Below, one piece after another: positions 7,971-16,396 of a stretch of DNA of 18,319 nt (the stretch's first letter is position 1; every line of letters begins with the position of its first letter). The position numbers and the translations under genes were made by a program. Under the pieces are notes generated by a model. It was not told the origin of the DNA. It saw only the letters and a program-made list of their open reading frames with translations, and did no database searches. This DNA comes from Pelagophyceae sp. CCMP2097 (taxonomy: Eukaryota > Sar > Pelagophyceae): contig MU657689.1 in the NCBI GenBank assembly GCA_026770575.1, positions 15,896-34,214 of the forward strand, written 5' to 3'.

Positions 7971-9101
7971 TTAAAAATCATCCGTCATGTTTTTAACAAC
8001 TATCTGATTTAGCCCACAATTAAAAAAAGAAGAAATTGAGTCACTCATGCTACCATTGGTTCCATTTATCCTCACACAAAATCCTAAAATTCCATTACCA
8101 AGGTTTAAACTATCACACAAGTCAGAAGTTTCATCTACGTATTTAAACTGAGTAGATCTTTCTGAAAGCATCGTCACAGTGATAACATGAGTAAGATCTT
8201 TTCGACGGAACGGAAAATAGCGAATAAAGTAAATTCCGCGCGTTATCTTTTGTGAATAACATCCGAAGGATTTTTCTGATTTTCCAGTGTTACCATCAAC
8301 TTTTCCAGTAGCAACAATGAATGTCGTACTATTATCGAGGGTAATTTTAGACACTCCCTTGAATATCAACAAGTAGATTGATGCCTTCACCTGGTTTAAT
8401 GAGTTGATTAAATAACGCCTTCACTTCATTCTTACTAATAACACCCTGCGTACTTTTCCTTATTTATCCAAATTATTAAAAACTGCCTCGGTGAGATTGG
8501 CTGCTTGTATAATCTGACCGGCTGATTAAGTCGTATCTGTATTAATAGAATTTTTAAGATTTGAGTCATATATAGATATATTTGCCCCCTGTATATTTAT
8601 CAATTGCACTTATGATTTTTTTTTTTCCCAAAATTGATATATTCTGACCAGCTGAGTATGTCGTATCTGTATTAATTGTACTGATAACATAACATCTGAG
8701 TTAGAAATGGATTTATTCAGACCAGCTGATTACGTCGTATCTGTAATAATAGAATTTATAAGATTTGAGTCAGAAATAGATATATTCGCCCCCCCTCTTA
8801 TATTTATCATTTACACTACTGATTCTATTTGTTCCGGAAATTGATATATACTGACCGGCTGAAAACGTCTTATCTGTATTTATTGAACTGATTTTATTTG
8901 TTCCCGAAAGCGATATTTTTGACCGGTTGATTAAGTCGTATCTGTATCAGTTGAACTGATAATAATAGTATCTGATATTGATATTTTCTCGCCTGCTATA
9001 TATGAATCCGCTCGTTCTTTTCGTTCTCTCTGAGATCCAACAGGACCAATCGGGCCTGGTATACCATGTTCGCCCTGCGAAGATGTTGAATTATCTTCCA
9101 T
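7971..9101 (-). pseudogene. Virion fibre protein: collagen-like N-terminus, beta-repeat shaft, C-terminal head
   Basis: ATG at 9101 starts MEDNSTSSQGEHGIPGPIG, with the Gly-X-Y triplets of a collagen-like segment (residues about 9-23). Next comes a shaft of repeated blocks such as AGQYISISGTN followed by INTDTTYSAGQ, the pattern of trimeric viral and phage fibre shafts. The shaft is interrupted by stops (for example TAA in DTDTT-stop-STGQ) and frameshifts. A largely intact C-terminal frame (8390-7971, stop TAA 7971-7973) with FIVATGKVDGN, YFIRYFPFR, THVITVTMLS and GFCVRINGTNGS would be the beta-rich head. Intact length would be about 370 residues. Role by family: host attachment on the virion surface. 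It sits 40 bases downstream of another fibre fragment on the same strand. The fibre class is confident; the receptor is unknown. Confidence 0.7.
8516..8990 (-). repeat. Coding tandem repeat of the fibre shaft
   Basis: A block starting GACC(A/G)GCTGA-x-TA-x-GTCGTATCTGTA occurs five times at about 8516, 8646, 8720, 8853 and 8921 (plus-strand reading), each followed by a variable AT-rich stretch. Spacing alternates between about 70 and 130 bases, as if long units had lost or gained a half unit. On minus each block encodes a TDTTYSAGQ-like turn between beta strands. Confidence 0.85.
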
Positions 9102-9141
9102 AGTATTTTTTAACGTGACTTCTTTGAAATATAATTAAAAT

Positions 9142-9327
9142 CTAAAACACAGATTGTGTCTGTACTGCGCGAATATAAGAGAGATATAGTGAGTCGCTAC
9201 GTTCCGCGGTGATATGGTCACCGATTACTGTTGAATTCGAAAAGTTAGAAAATTAATTTTGTCCGATTACAAGAGAGTTTGACCCAATTGATGTAGAACC
9301 GGCACCAATTCGAATTGAATTTGAATC
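9142..9327 (-). pseudogene. Fibre/adhesin-type C-terminal fragment with left-handed beta-roll repeats
   Basis: One minus frame from about 9327 to TAG at 9142-9144 with a single internal TAA. It reads SNSIRIGAGSTSIGSNSLVIG and, after the stop, NSTVIGDHITAERSDSLY. The regular NSxxIG spacing is that of YadA-like head domains and of many viral/phage tail fibres. The end (QTQSVF, stop) lies 41 bases before the ATG of the next fibre gene, so the two were probably adjacent genes read in the same direction. The N-terminal part is lost or unreadable in 9330-9640. No cleavage or intramolecular chaperone motif is visible. Confidence 0.5.
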
Positions 9328-9683
9328 AACGAGTAATTATTTTAAAATTATGTTTTTAAAGTATATTATTTATTAAATCGTTTTGGGTTGAATATATTTA
9401 AAGAATTTAGTTCATAACTCGAATGATGATGGCGTTTTTGAATTAAATCTAATAATTTTTTTTGATTATCAGTAGGCTAGAAAAATCTTGTTTGAAACCT
9501 ACGTCTTCCCTCTTTTAAATAAAGGAAGAAAAACCAACTCGATTGATTCTGTTAACTCCTAAAACTGGCGTAGACGGTTGATTTTAATGATAGATACATT
9601 TTTTTAAATAAACAATTTCGTCAGTATTACATTACGTGGCGCATTATGAAAATAAAAATTGTTTGATGTGACTTGTAGCGCCA
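9328..9683. other. Decayed AT-rich sequence, probably former coding
   Basis: Minus-strand runs such as FFFLYLKEGRRRFQTRFF and PTDNQKKLLDLIQKRHHHS (about 9410-9530) are broken by stops. They could be the lost N-terminal part of the beta-roll fibre fragment or another small gene. No family recognised and no start can be chosen. Confidence 0.3.
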
Positions 9684-10481
9684 CTATCTTTGTCGGGGTT
9701 GAGCGCGTACATATGCTTTTTTTGTAAAATAGTATGATTCATGTTCTGTTTGTAACACATTTTTTTCTATTGATAAATTGTTATCCCACATCCATTCAGC
9801 TGGTGATACAGTACTCAATCCAGCAGTGTAAAAGCCGAGCCTGGATTCCATTCGCGCCTCGAAGGTTATATTATTTGGAATTTCAATCTCGCTCCACATC
9901 ATGTTTGCGAACACTCCCACTGTTATATTGTGATTACTTGCAATTTGATACGCTTTAAGATTTTTATTAAGGGAAAAGTCACTTTCCAATTTATAGTCTG
10001 TGTTACCGGAGTCTGTTCCGAATCTAAACGAGTCTGTTGTTTATATAATTATTGGAAATAAAACAGGTTGTGCGGATAGCAGCGAGTTGTTTATATACAG
10101 GCTATTGTCAAAGTTCAATTTTATTTCATAAGACTTGACTGATAAAGGAATTTCTACTGTGTTGGGGGTATCATCAATCCCTGCTGGAGCAGAAACAGAA
10201 ATTCCTGAAATACCTGGTGCCCCTTGAATTTCGTTAAGACCGATTGGCCCGAATGGACCTATTGGACCAATGCTGCCGATATTTCCGTTTTTTCTTCAGA
10301 GCCAACAGAGCCGTTAGAGCCGTAAGAGCCATCAGAGCCGCCATAGCCATCGGAGCCATCGGAGCCATTACTATAACATAAAAGAGAAATTAACAGAAGC
10401 AAATGATTCAATGAAAGATTTTATAACTTTGAAACCAAATAATGGAATTTCGTCCAGATATGAATGTGATTCAATTTGCAT
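9684..10481 (-). pseudogene. Second collagen-like fibre protein
   Basis: ATG at 10481 opens MQIESHSYLDEIPLFGFK. After a frameshift near 10372 a glycine-serine triplet tract (GSDGSDGYGGSDGS and so on) follows, and after another shift Gly-X-Y triplets GSIGPIGPFGPIG and GAPGISGIS (about 10180-10290). The downstream part is a beta-rich domain in one frame with one TAA (after VLFPIII), ending at 9684: NTVEIPLSVKSYEIKLNFD, then ITVGVFANMMWSEIEIPNN. The family role is a trimeric virion-surface fibre. About 265 codons in total. The GC-rich island begins only about 9 bases upstream of the ATG, so any promoter has been displaced. It points the same way as the other two fibre frames, making a three-gene fibre cluster. 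Confidence 0.6.
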
Positions 10482-10489
10482 TTTATCAT

Positions 10490-10800
10490 ATCAAAGGCGA
10501 AAGGCGCTGGCGGGCCGACTTTTTCGTCATCGTCGACCTTCGGGACCAACCGTAGCCCCGCACCCCCCGGCTGCCGCCGCTGCTACCCGACGCATATGCG
10601 ATAAACCACGCTTGCGGTTCCTTCTGTGGTCACCCCTTGATGCACGGTGCAGCGAAAGCGTCGTCCACGTTAAAATCTTCGCTAAACTCCGAGATTCAGC
10701 GACTTTTTTACCAGCTGCGACGAAGCCCATGGCGGCTGAGGACAGCCCCCAAGGCCGATTATCTTATATTTTAAGAAGGCAAATGCGACAGGCACTGTCG
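10490..10800. other. GC-rich island within the AT-rich element
   Basis: Composition switches abruptly to GC-rich at about 10490 and back near 10800. No terminal inverted repeat or target duplication could be found, and neither strand gives a recognisable protein. An open frame spans it on plus (10411-11022), but crosses both composition boundaries and looks accidental. It is probably a captured host fragment or a decayed insertion. Confidence 0.5.
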
Positions 10801-10824
10801 ATTCGCTTAAGTTTTAAGAAAAAA

Positions 10825-10844
10825 AAAGGCAACGGGTTGCCTTT
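10825..10844. repeat. Perfect 9-bp stem-loop
   Basis: AAAGGCAAC, two bases, GTTGCCTTT, preceded by an A run. It has terminator-like geometry, but in eukaryotic or viral DNA with no gene reading into it I make no functional claim. Confidence 0.6.
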
Positions 10845-11164
10845 GGCCATTATCTTACTCTTACATTCGCACTGTACGGGACAGAGAAAAAATATATACA
10901 ATAAAATAAAAACCGACGAGTTTATTAATCCCTGTGTTTATAGCATCGATTTAAAAACAATCTCACTTAGATTTTCAAAAATAGACAAAGGGCATTTTGG
11001 AATTACTAAATTCATCCTCTAGAATGAGTGTGGGATTTTGAAAGACATAAATTGAAATTTCGGATGTACGGAATGGAGTGATTATATAAAATGTAAGATG
11101 GATGAGGAGGATGACATTGAAAAGGGTTTTATAACCCAGGATTTATAATTTTGTTGGATACATG
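10845..11164. other. AT-rich stretch without a supported gene
   Basis: Only short broken frames. A minus run containing FYIITPFRTSEISIYVF and then EDEFSNSKMPFVYF (about 10990-11100) may be former coding sequence. Nothing identifiable. Confidence 0.35.
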
Positions 11165-11495
11165 TGTGGCTGGGGCAAGTAGAAATGGACTCTTTTGGGC
11201 GAGGGAAGTTATCGAGGAAAACTTGATTTAATGCTGGAGTGGTTTTAGTGATCGGAGCGCGCTCCGCGCGAGCGCGCGATCACGCACAGCGAAAAAGCTC
11301 GTTCTGAAAATTAAGAGTAACGTGCCCTTTTTTGTTCAATTCCTACTTGCCCCAAGGCACTGCGCTTCGAGGACGGCGAGTTAGAAGGCGGCGATTGGAC
11401 GAGTCGATTCGGCTCGCTGAACTCTACACCGTAGGCGGGCTAACTCGGATATGATTTACTGGTAGTAAAAGCCCTTTCTACTTGCCCCAGCCACA
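11165..11495. mobile_element. Short inverted-repeat element (331 bp, MITE-like)
   Basis: TGTGGCTGGGGCAAGTAGAAA at 11165-11185 is matched perfectly by its reverse complement at 11475-11495. A third, inverted partial copy (CTACTTGCCCC, 11343-11353) lies inside, so the element may be a composite or contain a nested shorter one. GC-rich palindromes occur inside: GAGCGCGCTC near 11257, and CGAGTTAG 11377-11384 with CTAACTCG 11440-11447. No coding sequence and no clear target duplication. Confidence 0.75.
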
Positions 11496-11534
11496 TATTA
11501 TGATGGAGCGCTAAAAAAAATTCAAATCCTTTTT

Positions 11535-11790
11535 TATCTACTTTTTTATTTCGCGTTTTTTTTGAGATTTTATTAAATTTTACAACTTTTTTTTTATTTC
11601 TTTTTTTCTTTTTTCAAAATTTCAATTTTTGTCAATTTTTACACAGACTTTTTGGGAGGTTGAATTGAAAAAAAATCTAAAATGTGCCGAGCGAAGAGGT
11701 AAAAATTGACAAAAATTATAAAATCTTCGCTCGACACACTTTAGAATTTTTGTCGATTCTCAAAACCTCTCAAAAAAAAACTTTTTTTGG
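11535..11790 (-). repeat. Right terminal inverted repeat of the virus-like element
   Basis: Read on minus: T run, GAGAGGT, then CTTCGCTCGGCACATTTTA (from 11696), CAATTCAACCTCCCAAAAA, TGTGTAAAAATTGAC, AATAAAATCTCAAAAA and AACGCGAAAT (from 11557), the same series as the left arm. It carries an extra segment absent on the left (about 11697-11760), which creates a local hairpin. Confidence 0.75.
11684..11737. repeat. 13-bp inverted repeat inside the right arm
   Basis: GTGCCGAGCGAAG (11684-11696) and CTTCGCTCGACAC (11725-11737) pair with one mismatch across a 28-base AT-rich loop. Only one of these half-sites exists in the left arm (948-960). Confidence 0.85.
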
Positions 11791-11979
11791 GACGGCGTGG
11801 CCGTGTGCACCCCTTCCCACAGTTATCGTTCGTAGTTTGCATTTCAGTCTCGTTAAGGAATACAAATAAATTCGACGATCGCAAATAGGCAACTAATTAT
11901 TTCGCAACTACGCATCGACAGGCCCTTCGTAAACCTTCTGGCTTATAGTTTTTCCGAAGCGACGGAGACGGGCGTTTGC
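11791..11979. other. Right junction and upstream sequence of the host-type gene
   Basis: GC content rises after 11790 (GGGACGGCGTGGCC). A near-duplicate CAACTA-x-TTATTTCG-CAACTA occurs around 11890-11908. The frame of the next gene is open upstream to about 11868 without a methionine, so an upstream exon cannot be excluded. It is not a continuation of the helicase found on the left flank. Confidence 0.5.
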
Positions 11980-13791
11980 ATGGGCGCCCGGGCCGTGGTC
12001 ATGTTCGCGCCGCCGAACCTCCAGGCGTACGTCAATGAGCGGACGCGCACCGAGCTTCAGCAGTTCGTCGGCGTGGAGCGCGCGGCGGGCCTCGGCGACG
12101 GCGCGCTCCGCGACATGGCCTATTCCGAGATCGTGCGCGACGCCGGAGGGTGCGCGTTGCAACTAAAGGCGCGCTTCGACCCCCTCGACGCCGCGTTCGA
12201 CTCCGCTGCGATGGCGCGCCGCGACGCCGTCTTTTTGAGGTCGCGATCGGTGTCGGACGCCGACTCTGCTTCGGCTTTGGAGGACCTGGATCTGATAAGG
12301 CTGCACGACCGGGTACCGATACTCCGCGCGTAAGACTCCACATTGGATTTGGTGGCCGCATGGAAGGAGGATTGGTATGGGCGCGCCGTGCGAGTGTGCT
12401 TCGTCGCTGAGGCACTCCAAATGCCGCGCGAGGCTGTGCTGGCGGCTGCAGAAAGCCGCCAGCTCGTCGGTGGCGTCTTCTGCACGTACAAGTTTAGCGT
12501 CGCCATCGACGGTGGCAAGAAAAAGAACCAGGTCACACACTTTGCGTTCATGGCCGACGGCTTGTCCGAAAAGCCTCCAGCTCCACCATCGGCAACGGCC
12601 GATTTCGGTGCTAAACGGCTGGCTGGTCCGGCGCGGGTCGGCCGGCGCCGGACGACGAACTCGCGCGACTCGACGTCGTCGGTCGTTTCCAACGCGACGT
12701 CGGGGCCGCGTGATGGAAGCCCGGCCCGCCGCGTTCGAGGGCAGGACCTGCCTTTGTCGAGGGAAGAGCCGAGGCGCCGCGCCAAGTCGAGGGAGGACGT
12801 TGGAGGGAATGTGTTTTTGGAGCGGAGGGGCGTCGAGCCGATGAACGTAGGTCTTTCCGCGTGGCACGGGCGGGCGGGGACCATCGCCACGCTTATGACG
12901 GCGCGGACGACGGGCATCGCGCTGTCGCGCAAAGCACAGCACGAGGCGGCGATGGCGCTCGCGCGGAAGAAGCCCAGGCTCGGCGGAAACGTGCACGTAA
13001 AGGCCGGCAAGGAGTCGGAACGAAAGCGGCAAGGCGGCTCTGCGGCGCCGGCGCAAGTGCGCCGCTTTGAGCACACGAAGGCGCCGACCGCGGAGTTCGT
13101 GACGGGCGCTATTGCGCGGGCCGACGCGACGGCGACGGAGCTCGGACGCTCTCTCGCAAAAACGGCGGCAAAAGTGCTACATGACCAACCGGACCGGGAC
13201 GTGGTACGCACTGGAGAGGTCGTCGCTGCTTTCCAGGCCCGGCACGCGCGCGCAGCCGCGGGCCGCGCATCCGCGCGGGCGAAACTCGAGACGCTGCCGG
13301 TGTCTGACGAGCGGCCGGCGGTCGCATCAAACTTGTCCGACTTGTTCCCGCTGGGCAGCTTCAACTCCAAGGAAAAGATCTGCGCGGAGCTGACTGCACG
13401 TGGCGTGTCGTGGTCGGTGGACGACCCTTGGCTTGAGAAAGAGACGAATATCGGCCTCACGTTCAAGCAGAAGCTCAAGGTACGTTCCCCGTCCACGGTC
13501 GTAAAACCGGAACCGTCAAGAGGCTCGGGGGCTCCTGGAACGCCCTCGTCAGAGGCGCGGGGGAGCCGGGGGGGATTTCGTGGCGAAAAATGCCCGAAAT
13601 TCCGTCACGGACGCCTTCCACCGTAGGCGCTCCCCGACGTCGTGACTGATCCCGCCTCGAAAAAGAGCTACTTGAAGCGCCTCGGGCCCTCGTGGGAGGA
13701 GGACGACGCGGACGAGGACCACGCCGAGCGATTCTTGGCCGCTGACGACGTGAATCAGTTCGGTGAAAACGACGGCGAGGCGCTGGAGTGA
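11980..13791 (+). pseudogene. Host-type gene of unknown function, two exons, one in-frame stop
   Basis: A single plus frame runs from ATG at 11980 (MGARAVVMFAPPNLQAYVN) to 13479, with one TAA at 12331-12333. Across a GT-AG intron (13480-13626) it continues in phase to TGA at 13789-13791. Features: an acidic/serine stretch SVSDADSASALEDLDL (about residues 86-101); a compact-looking region LVGGVFCTYKFSVAIDGGK (about 155-175); a long basic, alanine/arginine-rich middle with ARKKPRLGGN, KESERKRQ (possible nuclear targeting); a C-terminal KEKICAELTARGVSW; and an exon-2 acidic tail with SWEEDDADEDHAERF. No family recognised. About 554 codons including the stop codon position. The stop may be a mutation, assembly error or mark an unrecognised small intron. 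Composition matches the GC-rich host segments. Confidence 0.55.
13480..13626 (+). other. Spliceosomal intron, 147 bp, phase 0
   Basis: Donor AAG|GTACGT at 13479/13480 matches the consensus closely; acceptor CCTTCCACCGTAG|G at 13626/13627 has a pyrimidine-rich lead. Exon 1 ends and exon 2 begins on a codon boundary, and splicing joins two continuous frames while removing a run rich in glycine, proline and stops. This is the best evidence that the flanks are nuclear eukaryotic DNA. Confidence 0.75.
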
Positions 13792-15075
13792 CTGCCACAA
13801 AGGCACCATGCCGTAATTTGTAAAGAGATCGATACGGGGTGCTCTCATGGGTCCGAGGACCGTATACAAACCTTAGGATTCTGGGTTGGGCGCATGGTTG
13901 ACGAGAAAAGAGCAGGCGGAGGCTCAAAAGCTATACCGATCGATTCACCAAACTCTACTCTTTAAGTACCAGTTTTACGACACGACGTCCATCCTATGGA
14001 CTTAACGACAGCACATGCAGCTTCAATTAGCCCGTTCCGAGACCCCGCCGACGACGAAGTAGCGAAATGTGTCCGACAAAAAAATCACAAATCGGACCGG
14101 GAAGCCGCAACGCCGCGTGGATCTCCCTCAAAGAAGGTGCAGGGCTCTATACCTAGGTCTAATGAACGTATAGAACCCTTAGGGTTCTAGATCCGTGACC
14201 TGGAAGACCGTCATCTAGAGTCGACCACACGCAAGATAGTTTGATAAAGTTTAAGAAACCGAGGATAATTTTGGTTGCATTTTCTATCGAGCTTTCAGAG
14301 CCTGCTTGCTAAATTTTATTTGCACTCCGCTTAACGAATTGCGCACGATAACAGTGAAACAAGGAGACAGAGTTTTTGTTCGCAATAAGCCGAAAATACA
14401 GGCTTATTGAGAGCCTTTAGGCAATTAATAAACTCCTTTTAAGGGTACTTATTGAGATATTGTGACGATTTGATGACGATCGATGGGGCGTCCTATAGGA
14501 CGTGTTTTTGGTTGATAGCGCTCGTAACCGCTCTGGAAGCCGGTGGCATGGCGTTGGCAACGCGCAGGCCCATCTTCTTGGCTCTCTAGAGGCACGTATT
14601 GGCTTTTTATACGAAGTACCCACACGGGACTGACAAGTCTCTTGATAAAATGTCGGAACGGTGCGTCCTCAAGGTCGATTCCGGCTAGAAAGTGCCCGTG
14701 GCTATCTCCTGCCGCGATTGAGGACACACCGTTCGACGATTTGGCCGAGTTACGACCATAGCCGCCTTGGTGGTCTTGTAGGGGCGCGCAGTGCCCCTAG
14801 ACCAATGTTTTGGTGCTTTGCAGAGACCAGACACGAGGCCGTACGATGGCACCGAAATCAGCTCCATAGCTTCCACTGTCAGCGCGGACATGGCGTCCCA
14901 AGTTGCATATTTTTATTTGCGAGGTCAATGTATTTTCGGCTTATTAGCATTGGGTGTGTTTCACTGTGCCTCCAAGCGCCCCGCGCAATCTCGCTAAACC
15001 GGTTAAAACTTACACCTTTACGAGCTACAATAGTAGCCTCCCCTATCGTATTATGACAAAAGCTTACACTTTCAT
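13792..15075. other. No supported gene; mixed composition
   Basis: The longest frame is minus 14820-14449, containing SIAAGDSHGHFLAGIDL and FRHFIKRLVSPVWVLRIK. It starts after a stop and resembles nothing I can name. A short plus run near 14340-14410 (TVKQGDRVFVRNKPK) has the look of a retroelement integrase tail but is too short to call. A perfect hairpin TAGAACCC-TTA-GGGTTCTA lies at 14171-14189 and AGGGGC...GCCCCT at about 14782-14800. Otherwise nothing. Confidence 0.4.
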
Positions 15076-15077
15076 TA

Positions 15078-15715
15078 GACAGCTTTATTTTTTTCAAGCT
15101 ACTATTCAAGTTGACTGGCGCATTAGCATAATGTCGCCTAAAGAGCTTTAACGAGCAAGAGCCAAGCCGACTGTGCTATGCGCATCTCCATCTGACGCCG
15201 ATACGCCCAGCGCGCTCAGATCCTTTAGACTCGATGATGGAATGAGACAAGTTCACTTTTTTCAAGGAGCTTTTCAAGCTACTTTTCAACATTTCTTTTG
15301 TCGCTTCAACGTGAGCGCGAAGCGGCGTCAAGGGCGCCTTCCTTCGGCCACCCAGGTGAGATGGCGCGCGGGACGGGGCACGTCGGCTCCGCGACCGGCC
15401 CGCGCCTCGACGGAGGCGCGGGCACCATCGGCGCCGCACCGCCCGCCAGAGGCCGCGCCCCGCCCCCTCCGCGCGGCGCGCCCGCGGCGCGCCTGCGCAG
15501 CGCGCCCGCGCCGGGTTAACGCTCATCTAACGTTCGCTCAACGCTCATCCAGCGAACTCCCCCCGCGCTTTACAAGCAATTTTCGCGCTTTACAAGCAAT
15601 TTTAAAAGCTCTACTTTTAAAGCTCAGAGCTTTTAAAGCAACTTTACACGCAAATACAGACTTTTGGCGACTTTAAAAGTAGCTTGAAAAGTAGCTTGAA
15701 AAAAGTGAAGCTGTC
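15078..15715. mobile_element. Non-autonomous DNA transposon (638 bp) with TA flanks
   Basis: 33-bp terminal inverted repeats beginning GACAGCTT (15078 rightwards, 15715 leftwards) match at 30 of 33 positions. Each is flanked by TA (15076-15077 and 15716-15717), the target choice of Tc1/mariner-type elements. A third copy of the end (CACTTTTTTCAAG, then CTTTTCAAG blocks) lies at about 15250-15289 in direct orientation with the left end. The centre (15310-15520) is GC-rich, without a transposase. Confidence 0.75.
15564..15603 (+). repeat. 20-bp exact tandem repeat, 2 copies
   Basis: CGCGCTTTACAAGCAATTTT at 15564-15583 and again at 15584-15603, near the right end of the TA-flanked transposon. 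Just upstream, AACGCTCATC occurs twice (about 15519 and 15540). Confidence 0.9.
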
Positions 15716-15717
15716 TA

Positions 15718-16395
15718 ATAACGATTAGTTTATATACTTAAAGGTTAACTTTATAAACCAACATAGGAATTCCTATCGTCTTGATCGAGAGAGACCACAA
15801 ACGACTATTAACACTACGCACATAAGTGCTGCCTCGGATCTGGGTTTCAATTCTAGACTTCCTTTTTTTGCCCCCTGGACCCTCGATTTTCCAGACCCCT
15901 TTTTTTTTAAAAAAAATCCCGTGAAGCTGCAAGCCTGCGACGGCGACACGATGGCGCCGACGAGGATCAATAGAAGTGGATTATTTTATTGGGGGTACCC
16001 TTAACCGCCTTTGATTTCGGTACTGCAAACCGGACCCCGTGCGCGCCTTGAAGCGAGCCGCGTTTCGGCGACTCTTCGATAAGCATTTAAGAAAAAAGTT
16101 AATTGATCTCCGGTGATAATTGAATTCGACAGTGTTAGAAACGCAGCGGCTAAATCGCCTCGTTTAGCTGTTCGAGAGAGTGAGTTTTTATTTTCTGGGC
16201 TTTAAAATTGTAGAATCGACTTAACTCTACTTTTATTCACTTTTAAGTTTTTAACGCCCGAAATTAGCCTTAAAAAAATACTTTACTTTCGGCTTTAGGA
16301 ATCCTAGATCTAATTGCTTGTTTCACGTCGTAAATTCGAAAATGTGCAAGGTCGGCGTTCTACAACAACACTGTAACATCCAAGTTTCGGAGAAC
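15718..16395. other. No supported gene
   Basis: AT-moderate sequence with homopolymer A/T runs near 15863-15916. Short frames on both strands lack any recognisable feature. Nothing to annotate. Confidence 0.5.
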
Positions 16396-16396
16396 A

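Larger units (their letters stand above)
897..11790. mobile_element. Decayed integrated Polinton-like virus / Maverick-type element (about 10.9 kb including later insertions)
   Basis: An AT-rich block, sharply different from its GC-rich flanks, is bounded by long imperfect inverted repeats. It contains a family B polymerase fragment, a capsid-like frame and at least three fibre-type frames. This combination (TIRs, protein-primed-type PolB, jelly-roll capsid, fibres, roughly 7-8 kb once inserted transposons are subtracted) is characteristic of Polinton-like viruses, virophage-like proviruses and Mavericks. The left half reads mainly on plus and the right half on minus, as in a convergent genome. 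I saw no retroviral-type integrase, packaging ATPase or maturation protease, so the placement among these groups is open. A target-site duplication could not be fixed because both ends run into homopolymer A/T. The exact termini are uncertain by about 15 bases. Confidence 0.7.

Noticed and set aside
8516..8990. CRISPR-like array (repeated block with variable spacers)
   Set aside because: Copies are imperfect, spacing is irregular and the repeats are coding in a fibre shaft; eukaryotic/viral context.
2160..9101. Stop codons inside otherwise readable viral frames as evidence for a reassigned genetic code
   Set aside because: All of TAA, TAG and TGA occur, at positions where different residues are expected (for example lysine in the zinc knuckle, tyrosine in the fibre shaft), and frameshifts occur as well. 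Decay explains this better.
10825..10844. Rho-independent terminator
   Set aside because: A perfect hairpin, but it is followed by GGCC rather than a T tract, no gene reads into it, and the context is not bacterial.
10411..11022. 203-codon plus frame spanning the GC island
   Set aside because: It crosses two composition boundaries, is antisense to the start of a fibre gene and has no recognisable feature.
897..11790. Organelle DNA insertion as explanation of the AT-rich block
   Set aside because: No organelle genes or tRNAs; the content is polymerase, capsid-like and fibre-like frames between inverted repeats.
12120..13496. Long minus-strand open frame opposite the intron-containing gene
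   Set aside because: Serine/arginine-rich shadow of a GC-rich coding strand. The plus strand has consensus splice sites in phase and a sensible acidic tail, the minus strand nothing.
14330..14410. Possible integrase C-terminal tail (TVKQGDRVFVRNKPK)
   Set aside because: Only about 25 codons resemble a retroelement integrase end; no reverse transcriptase, RNase H or long terminal repeat nearby.
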